From: UBA6115 sp964629345
GTDB lineage: Bacteria > Bacillota > Clostridia > Christensenellales > Aristaeellaceae
Length of the DNA stretch: 19,008 bases
NCBI GenBank assembly: GCA_964629345.1
Contig: CAZVSG010000038.1
Location: 1 to 19,008, forward strand
Direction: 5' to 3'
In this document: in pieces, positions 13,870-19,008 of the stretch
Position numbering within the stretch: position 1 is the first letter of the stretch
Layout: every line of letters starts with the position of its first letter
Program-made: the position numbers and the translations under genes
Notes under the pieces: model-generated
What the model was told of the DNA's origin: nothing
Seen by the model: the letters and a program-made list of their open reading frames with translations, nothing else
Databases searched by the model: none

Positions 13870-15048
13870 ATGTCTAACCACGGAAGCATCCACATCCCCC
13901 GCCAGGAATACCTTGACCGCGTAAAAAGGGCCGCGGCCCTGCTCCGGCAGGAAGGCCTGGATGCCCTGATCGTCAATTCCAACGAGGCGGACTTTGCCAA
14001 CGCGCGCTATTTCTCCGGGTTCTGGCCGCTGTTTGAGCGGGCGGGCGTCGCGATCTCAGCGGCAGGGGACGCCGCGCTGATGTGCGGGCCGGAGAGCCGC
14101 CACTTCGCCGGGGACAGGAGCCGGCTGGACAAGCTGTTCGTCCTGATGGAATACCGCGAGAGCGCGGACCCCGCCTACCCGCAGCTGGTGCCGGACACCT
14201 ATGCCGACGTGTTCAGGGCCATCGGTGTGAGCGGCAAAAAACTGCGCATCGGCGTCGCCTCCTACCTGGATACCTCCGTGGTCATCATGGAGGGGATCAA
14301 GAAGGCGTTCCCGGAAGCGGAAATCGTGCGCGCGGACCACATCATGGTCGCCCTGCGCTCCATAAAGTCGGTTTCGGAGATCGCCTGCCTGAAGGAAGGC
14401 TACCGCATCGCGGAAATCGCGACACAGCAGGTCATCCAGGAGATCAGACCCGGCTTGACCGAGCTGCAGGCAGTCGGCATCGCCCAGCGCGTGATCTATG
14501 AGAACGGCGCTGAATATGAGGGCCTGCCGATGTACGTCTTCTCCGAAGCGTCCACCCGGCATGCGATCTCCCGCTCCTGCTACCGCAGGTTCGAAAAGGG
14601 CGACATCGTGCAGCTGAACCTCTCGGCCCGGATCGACGGCTACTCCTCCTCCATCGGTTACCCCATCGTGCTGGGCAAGCTGACCGGCAAGCGGAGGGAC
14701 GTGGTGCTTTTCGGGCTTGAAGCGCATAACTGGACGGAAAAACAGATCAGGGCGGGCGTCAGGGCAAGCGACGTTGCCAAGGGCTTCTACCAGTTCTATG
14801 CGGACAACGGATATGAGGGGAACTTCGTTTACGGTCCCATGCACGGGACCGGCATGTGCGAAGTGGAAGCGCCCTGGGTCGAGACGTCCTCGGACTACCT
14901 CTTCAAGCCGAACATGACCTTCCAGATCGACACCTTCATCTCCACCGATACCTTCGGCGTCCGTTGGGAAAAGGGCATCGCAGTCACAGAAAACGGGGTG
15001 ATGGTCACCAGCCAGCCCATCGGAAAACTCTACGAACTTGATTTCTGA
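13870..15048 (+). CDS. Creatinase-like M24 protein lacking metal ligands
   Basis: This 392-residue protein has the two-domain architecture of aminopeptidase P/creatinase: a creatinase-type N-terminal domain (about 12-155) and a pita-bread catalytic domain (about 165-385). The usual metal ligands are mostly lost. The first Asp is Asn250 (GDIVQLN), the second Asp is Ser261 (GYSSSIGY), His325 (HGTG) is kept, the first Glu is Asp354 (FQID), and Glu367 (VRWEKG) is kept. His231 (STRHAIS) aligns with the catalytic His of creatinase. This pattern resembles creatinase, which needs no metal and hydrolyses creatine to sarcosine and urea, more than a dipeptidase. I chose ATG 13870 because GAGGAGGAAGAG precedes it; longer forms overlap the mutarotase gene. 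It sits 20 bases after the mutarotase and may act on a C-N bond, but its substrate is unknown. Confidence 0.85.
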   Translation: MSNHGSIHIPRQEYLDRVKRAAALLRQEGLDALIVNSNEADFANARYFSGFWPLFERAGVAISAAGDAALMCGPESRHFAGDRSRLDKLFVLMEYRESADPAYPQLVPDTYADVFRAIGVSGKKLRIGVASYLDTSVVIMEGIKKAFPEAEIVRADHIMVALRSIKSVSEIACLKEGYRIAEIATQQVIQEIRPGLTELQAVGIAQRVIYENGAEYEGLPMYVFSEASTRHAISRSCYRRFEKGDIVQLNLSARIDGYSSSIGYPIVLGKLTGKRRDVVLFGLEAHNWTEKQIRAGVRASDVAKGFYQFYADNGYEGNFVYGPMHGTGMCEVEAPWVETSSDYLFKPNMTFQIDTFISTDTFGVRWEKGIAVTENGVMVTSQPIGKLYELDF

Positions 15049-15052
15049 CACC

Positions 15053-15083
15053 TTCAGGGGCCCGGAGATCCCGGGCCCCTGAA
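15053..15083. other. Perfect 13-bp hairpin between M24 and NodB genes
   Basis: TTCAGGGGCCCGG (15053-15065) pairs perfectly with CCGGGCCCCTGAA (15071-15083) around the loop AGATC. No T-run follows, and the next gene starts 23 bases later with its own GGAAGGAAGAGGAG. It probably stabilises or marks processing of the operon mRNA rather than ending it. Confidence 0.6.
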
Positions 15084-15105
15084 CAGAGCGGGAAGGAAGA
15101 GGAGC

Positions 15106-16005
15106 ATGGACAAACGGTACGCGATGATCGGCGTGGACATGGAAACGGACGTCGGCAGTTTTACCCCCTTCTATGAAGGGGCGAAGCACGGCACGCCGAA
15201 ACTGATCAATCTGTTCCGTGAAAAGGGCGTCAAAGCCACTTTCTTTTTCACCGGGGAATGCGCCATGGAAAACCCTGAGACGGCCAGGCTGGTCGCGGAA
15301 AGCGGCCATGAGGTAGGCGCGCACTCCCTGTACCATGAAACGGTCGGGGATGAACTGTTCCCCATCCCGGGCGTAAAACCCCTGCTGCCGCATGAGGTCA
15401 TGCCGCGGCTCCAGCTAGCCAACCTGTGGATCGAGGAAGCCTGCGGCGTCAGGCCTGTTTCCTTCCGCAGCCCCAGGCTCTGGGGATCGACCGCGCTGGT
15501 CAACGCACTGGAGGAGCTTGGCTTTCTGACCGACGCGAGCTATCCGATGTATTTTTACCGCGAACGCTTCGCGCCCTATCATCCCAGCCGGAAGGACTGG
15601 ACGAAGCCTGGGGATTCCGTTATCCTTGAGATCCCAAATTTCGCCGACATGAGCATGGAAAGCCATGACCCCGGGCTGGAGCGGGACCGCGACCAGTGGC
15701 CGCTCTTCCGGACGGAGGGCGCTGATTTCCTGCTCAGACGGATGGACGCCTTCCTTGATTTCTGCAGGGAAAAGGATCAGCCGCCCTTTGTCTGCCTCTA
15801 CATCCATCCCTGGGAGTTCCATCCGATGGAGAAAAGCTACAACTTCGGCGAGGCGACCGTCATCCCCGATGAGTTCATCACCAAAAACTGCGGCGACGGA
15901 GCGCTGGAGCAGATGGGCCTCCTGATCGACGGCATGCATCAGCGGGGCTTCGCCTTCAGGACAGCCAAAGACCTCTACGAGGTGTTCGGGAGGAAGCCCG
16001 CATGA
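15106..16005 (+). CDS. Cytoplasmic NodB-fold deacetylase/amidohydrolase
   Basis: This 299-residue protein is a carbohydrate esterase 4/NodB-fold enzyme with no signal peptide. Visible motifs are motif 1 in variant form GVDMETDVGS (Asp11, Asp15), motif 2 HSLYH (73-77, the two metal-binding His), motif 3 RSPRLWG (121-127) and a late LYIHPWEF (His234). Members of this fold remove N- or O-acetyl groups from sugars. The PuuE branch opens cyclic amides such as allantoin. The intracellular location argues against cell-wall or extracellular polysaccharide as substrate, and favours a small imported molecule. It overlaps the next gene by ATGA, and that gene is AllA-like (ureidoglycolate lyase family). 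This supports, but does not prove, action on an amide or ureide. Confidence 0.85.
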   Translation: MDKRYAMIGVDMETDVGSFTPFYEGAKHGTPKLINLFREKGVKATFFFTGECAMENPETARLVAESGHEVGAHSLYHETVGDELFPIPGVKPLLPHEVMPRLQLANLWIEEACGVRPVSFRSPRLWGSTALVNALEELGFLTDASYPMYFYRERFAPYHPSRKDWTKPGDSVILEIPNFADMSMESHDPGLERDRDQWPLFRTEGADFLLRRMDAFLDFCREKDQPPFVCLYIHPWEFHPMEKSYNFGEATVIPDEFITKNCGDGALEQMGLLIDGMHQRGFAFRTAKDLYEVFGRKPA

Positions 16006-16472
16006 AAAAGATCAAGGTGCAATCCCTCACGCAGGAGGCCTTCGCTCCCTTCGGCCGGGTCATCGGAACGGAAGGCCGTCCCTATGGCGGGGAGGAAAGG
16101 GTCTACCGCTGGTATGCGGATCAGGCGGAGGTCGAGGATGCAAAAGCGGTTTCCGTCAACCTTCTGACAGTGATCCGCCGTCCCTTCACCTGCCGCAGGT
16201 TCGAGGTCCATCATCACACCACGGAAACCATCCTGCCGCTCACCGGCGGGGTCATCGTCGCCGGCATCCCCCGGGGAGAGGCCGATCCTGATCGGCTGGC
16301 CGCTTTCTACGTGCCGGAAGGCATGGGGGTCTGCTGGGCGAAGGGGGTCTGGCATTACGCTCCCTACCCTATGCACCGCGACGAGACCTGCGCGGTGATA
16401 TTCCGCCGGGGCACGGGCGGGGATGACGCGGTGTTCGCCGAGCTGCCTGAAGAGATCGGGTTTGAGCTGTAA
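16002..16472 (+). CDS. Ureidoglycolate lyase (AllA)-family cupin
   Basis: This 156-residue protein matches the AllA family in length and layout. The opening is VQSLTQEAFAPFGRVI, then the central FEVHHHTTETILPLTG (67-82, where AllA has E-x-H followed by F-x-PL), VIVAGIP, the GMGVCWAKGVWHYAPYPM block (108-125) and the CAVIFRRGTGGDD end. AllA splits ureidoglycolate to glyoxylate and urea. Distant members probably act on other substrates, so the reaction here is uncertain. Translation is coupled to the NodB-fold gene by a 4-base overlap (16002-16005). Typical allantoin genes (allB, allC, allD) are not visible, though the NodB-fold protein could replace allantoinase. Confidence 0.78.
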   Translation: MKKIKVQSLTQEAFAPFGRVIGTEGRPYGGEERVYRWYADQAEVEDAKAVSVNLLTVIRRPFTCRRFEVHHHTTETILPLTGGVIVAGIPRGEADPDRLAAFYVPEGMGVCWAKGVWHYAPYPMHRDETCAVIFRRGTGGDDAVFAELPEEIGFEL

Positions 16473-16483
16473 GGATTGCATGA

Positions 16484-17680
16484 ATGCTTGAGGACCTCAG
16501 GCGGAAAAAGGGGGACAGGGCGATGAAAAAGGGAACAGGTCAGAACCTGCTTCTCTGCTGGCTCATCACCGTTTTAGGGATCGTGGTCAATATTTTCCAT
16601 ACCCTCGCGGACCGGATCGTCATGTCCCTGGGCAGGCCGGCCACCCAGGCCGGGATCCTGATCTCGGTCTACGCTGTCGGCTCGCTGTGCAGCGTGCTGC
16701 TGTCTTCCTCCCTGGCTGACCGCATCGGAAAGCGACGGGTGATCGCGGCGGCTCTGTTCGTAATGGCGGTCGGCTTTTTGATCGTTCCCGCTTCCAGCGC
16801 CTTTGTGCCGGTCCTCATTGGGATGTTCCTTTTCGGGTTCGGCTTTGCGCCTTCGGAAGCGATGGGTTCAGCGCTGCTGGGCGATGAGAACCCGGAGAAG
16901 GCCGCGGCCTGGATGAACATCTCCCAGGCCGGCTTCGGCATCGGCGCGATCCTGGGCCCGCTGATCGCCATCGCCTGGATCAGCGCGGGGAACGCCTGGC
17001 GCGGGCCGTTTCTGCTGGCTTCCCTGCTGAGCCTTTCCCTGCTCCTGATGATCATCCTCACCGGCAGGGGGCGGATGGCGCCGGCGGCATCTTCTGCCCG
17101 GCAGTCCATGAACATGTTTGAGCTGCTCAAGGACAAGCGCTTTGTCTTCCTCGTCGTCATGATGTTCCTGTACATCGGCTACGAATCCGTGGCGCCCGCC
17201 TATATCAAACAATACTTTGTGGATTTTGGACAGGGGGAATCCCTGGCTTCCCTGATGATCTCCCTGTTCTGGGGCTCGATGATCGTCGGCCGCCTGCTGG
17301 GTTCCCTCCTGGTCGGCAGGGAACTGAAGAGCATCAGGGGGTACACGGCCTTTGCCCTTCTGGGCATCCTTCTGCTCATTCTGGGGAAGACGCCCCTGCT
17401 GCGCATCCTCGCGGTCGGGCTTTTCGGCTTTGGCTGCGGGCCGGTCTGGCCCATGCTGGTCACGCTGGCCGCCCGCCTCTTTCCGTTACGCAGCGGCGCA
17501 GCGGTGGGGATGATGATGCTCGCCTCCATGGCAGGCTTTACCGTCTTCCCGTTTCTGATCGGCAACCTGCCGGCCGACCCGACCGTCACCTTCATCTGCT
17601 GCGGTGTTCTGACGGCGCTGCTGATCCTGGTTTCCGGTTTTGCCGGCAGAGGAGACGCAAAGGAAAAAGCATCCGCCTGA
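16484..17680 (+). CDS. Major facilitator superfamily transporter
   Basis: This 398-residue membrane protein is about the usual MFS length, with roughly 12 hydrophobic segments. The first-half loop motif is SLADRIGKRRVI (MFS motif A, loop 2-3). AAGGA at 16471-16475 supports the ATG at 16484. An ATG at 16523 (MKKGTGQNLLLCW), preceded by a G-rich stretch, gives a more usual short basic N-terminus and is a real alternative. It is the last gene before a strong terminator, 11 bases after the AllA-like gene. It may import an alternative substrate or export a by-product. Because the operon already carries two importers, export is a reasonable guess, not a demonstrated role. Confidence 0.88.
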   Translation: MLEDLRRKKGDRAMKKGTGQNLLLCWLITVLGIVVNIFHTLADRIVMSLGRPATQAGILISVYAVGSLCSVLLSSSLADRIGKRRVIAAALFVMAVGFLIVPASSAFVPVLIGMFLFGFGFAPSEAMGSALLGDENPEKAAAWMNISQAGFGIGAILGPLIAIAWISAGNAWRGPFLLASLLSLSLLLMIILTGRGRMAPAASSARQSMNMFELLKDKRFVFLVVMMFLYIGYESVAPAYIKQYFVDFGQGESLASLMISLFWGSMIVGRLLGSLLVGRELKSIRGYTAFALLGILLLILGKTPLLRILAVGLFGFGCGPVWPMLVTLAARLFPLRSGAAVGMMMLASMAGFTVFPFLIGNLPADPTVTFICCGVLTALLILVSGFAGRGDAKEKASA

Positions 17681-17700
17681 CCAACAGCTTTGATCAGAAG

Positions 17701-17734
17701 GGAGCGCTTAAGGATAAGCGCTCCGGATTTTTTT
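17701..17734 (+). terminator. Rho-independent terminator of the operon
   Basis: GGAGCGCTTA (17701-17710) and TAAGCGCTCC (17715-17724) form a perfect 10-bp stem with loop AGGA, followed by GGA and seven T's (17728-17734). It starts 20 bases after the MFS stop. On the minus strand no T-run follows the stem, so it serves only the + strand operon and not the converging phosphatase gene. Confidence 0.93.
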
Positions 17735-17825
17735 ATGCAGGCTTATCAAGATTTTCCCGCCGGATGAAGACGATTCGGCCGGGGCATTTGAATGTTCACG
17801 TTGAGGGGTCTATCTCTCCGCACCG

Positions 17826-18449
17826 TCAGCCGGCTTTCTCGCTTAGCGTGACGCCGATTTCCCGCAGTCTGTCCTCAACCTTCCGGTAGTCCCCGTCAAA
17901 CAGGTGGGCGGCCATCCCCGCCCTGACCGCCCCGTTGACGTTCTGGATCAAATCATCCACAAACAGGCACTCCCGGGGCCGCAGGGAGAACGCATCGCAC
18001 AGGCGCCGGTATATGCGCGGGTCGGGCTTGCTGAGCTTTTCATGTGCGGATACCATCATGCCGTCAAAACGCGGATAAAAGGGACGCCCTCTGAGCACCT
18101 GAGGGAAACGCGTGCCTGCGTTTGACAGGAGGTACAGTTTCAGGCCGGCTTCCCGCGCCTTGAGGGTAAACGCATCGGCGCCGGGGATGGGGGCCATCCA
18201 GAACGGCCACTGATCAAAGAGCGTCATCAGCGCGCTGTGCAGACGACTGGGCGTACGGGCAAGCGCCCTGCGCAGCACCGTTTCCTCATCGATCCCCCCG
18301 GCGTCGTGAAGCGGCCAGTCCGGGGTATCAAACAGAGCGCCGTTTAGGATCTCCGCATCTTCTTCGTTTCCGGCCGCCCGCAGGGCAAAAGCGCGCGGCT
18401 CCCATGTGATCAGCACGTTGCCCATATCCAGAACCAGGTTTTTGATCAT
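17826..18449 (-). CDS. HAD-family phosphatase (YihX-like)
   Basis: This 207-residue cytoplasmic haloacid-dehalogenase-fold hydrolase has all four motifs. Motif 1 is LVLDMGNVLI (nucleophile Asp8, in the DxGNV form typical of YihX-like sugar phosphatases), motif 2 LLSNAG, motif 3 KLSKPDPRIY and motif 4 CLFVDDLIQNV. The cap inserted after motif 1 is helical. I set the start at the ATG at 18449 because the family begins just before motif 1. An ATG at 18461 has AGGAG only one base upstream, and a TTG at 18557 has a well-spaced AGGAG but would add 36 Cys- and Pro-rich residues. It converges on the sugar operon and is separately transcribed. The substrate is unknown; a sugar phosphate is plausible. 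Confidence 0.85.
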   Translation of the reverse strand: MIKNLVLDMGNVLITWEPRAFALRAAGNEEDAEILNGALFDTPDWPLHDAGGIDEETVLRRALARTPSRLHSALMTLFDQWPFWMAPIPGADAFTLKAREAGLKLYLLSNAGTRFPQVLRGRPFYPRFDGMMVSAHEKLSKPDPRIYRRLCDAFSLRPRECLFVDDLIQNVNGAVRAGMAAHLFDGDYRKVEDRLREIGVTLSEKAG

Positions 18450-18645
18450 CCTTGTCCACATGCTCCTGTGTTTTTCATCATCGCCGCACAGGATACCATC
18501 AGGAACGCATAGAAAACAATACCTTGGGCATGCCTCCGGTCTGGGGGATGATCCCAATAATTCTCCTACATAACTTCTTGTGGTGCCGATGTCCCGCTAT
18601 GCATGCCCGTCTTCCTGCCTGGGGACCCCATGCGCGGCAGTCTCC

Positions 18646-19008
18646 TCACTTTTGCAGGATCACGTCAGCTTCCACCATCGGCGCCACATAAGGATGCCCC
18701 GTGCCGTCGTCATACCGGTAAACACCTGTCACCGTTCCCAGCACCGTAACGGTCTGGCCAAGTTCTGCCCGCTTTTCACCTGTTCCGTAACGGTAGTACA
18801 CGTCCAGGGGGTGTTTGGTGCTGCGGTTGAGGCTGATTTCGAATTCCCCGTAGCCATACCAGTCCTCTTCCCAGAGATAGGTCACCTTGCCTTCAAACCG
18901 GACCATCCGTCCGATCCAGGCATCCTCGTTCTTCAGGATGTCGGCATGATCCGTTTTTGTCAGTTTCGCGCACAAAGGGGCCAGGTCATTTGCGCGCTGC
19001 TGACGGGC
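18646..19008 (-). CDS. OB-fold (tRNA_anti-like) domain protein, 5' end outside the window
   Basis: The frame stays open to the window edge, so this is the C-terminal part of a longer protein. The visible 120 residues look like a small OB-fold domain found in Firmicute surface or zinc-ribbon proteins. It has WIGRMVRFEGKVTYLWEE, a middle strand with DVYYRYGTGEKRAELGQTVTVLGTVTGVYRY, and a final VAPMVEADVILQ strand. An internal TTG at 18975 could start a 109-residue form, but it has no good ribosome binding site and the upstream frame (QQRANDLAPL) is continuous. No catalytic residues are evident. The function is unknown; a role in binding or stabilisation is typical for such domains. Confidence 0.7.
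   Translation of the reverse strand, partial: ARQQRANDLAPLCAKLTKTDHADILKNEDAWIGRMVRFEGKVTYLWEEDWYGYGEFEISLNRSTKHPLDVYYRYGTGEKRAELGQTVTVLGTVTGVYRYDDGTGHPYVAPMVEADVILQK

Noticed and set aside
1..19008. CRISPR arrays, insertion sequences, toxin-antitoxin or phage genes
   Set aside because: I saw no regularly spaced short repeats, transposase or integrase motifs, or phage structural genes anywhere in the window.

Overview
The window comes from a bacterium with strong AGGAGG-type ribosome binding sites, ribose/galactose-class ABC transporters, a LacI-family regulator and long GC-rich operons. This fits an uncultured anaerobic Firmicute (Clostridia, gut or rumen type). No rRNA or single-copy marker is present, so the assignment is inference.

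Layout. Positions 1-63 carry a tRNA-like 3' end. Positions 64-504 are non-coding and include one copy of an intergenic repeat. Positions 505-1887 encode an AT-rich, orphan secreted protein. Positions 1888-2724 are a gene-poor spacer with more copies of the same repeat, hairpins and candidate promoter elements. From 2725 to 17680 thirteen further genes follow a LacI regulator on the + strand with short gaps or overlaps, closed by a clear intrinsic terminator at 17701-17734. In order these are ATPase and permease 1, two substrate-binding proteins, a glycoside-hydrolase-like protein, ATPase and permease 2, an ASRT-family (PF07100) protein, L-rhamnose mutarotase, a creatinase-like M24 protein, a NodB-fold deacetylase/amidohydrolase, an AllA-like cupin and an MFS transporter. 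Two minus-strand genes follow: a HAD phosphatase and an OB-fold protein cut by the window edge.

How the genes may work together. The two RbsABC-type transporters and the mutarotase point to uptake of a deoxyhexose or related sugar, perhaps freed from a conjugate by the 695-aa TIM-barrel protein. The creatinase-like, NodB-fold and AllA-like proteins all belong to families that include C-N bond or ureide enzymes. This suggests the substrate carries an acyl-amide or ureido nitrogen. No isomerase, kinase or aldolase for the sugar is present, so the pathway must continue elsewhere. The best candidate for a new system is this hybrid sugar/ureide-type operon with an ASRT-family small-molecule-binding protein inside it. 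A pair of inverted 11-bp operator-like sites flanks the regulator gene.
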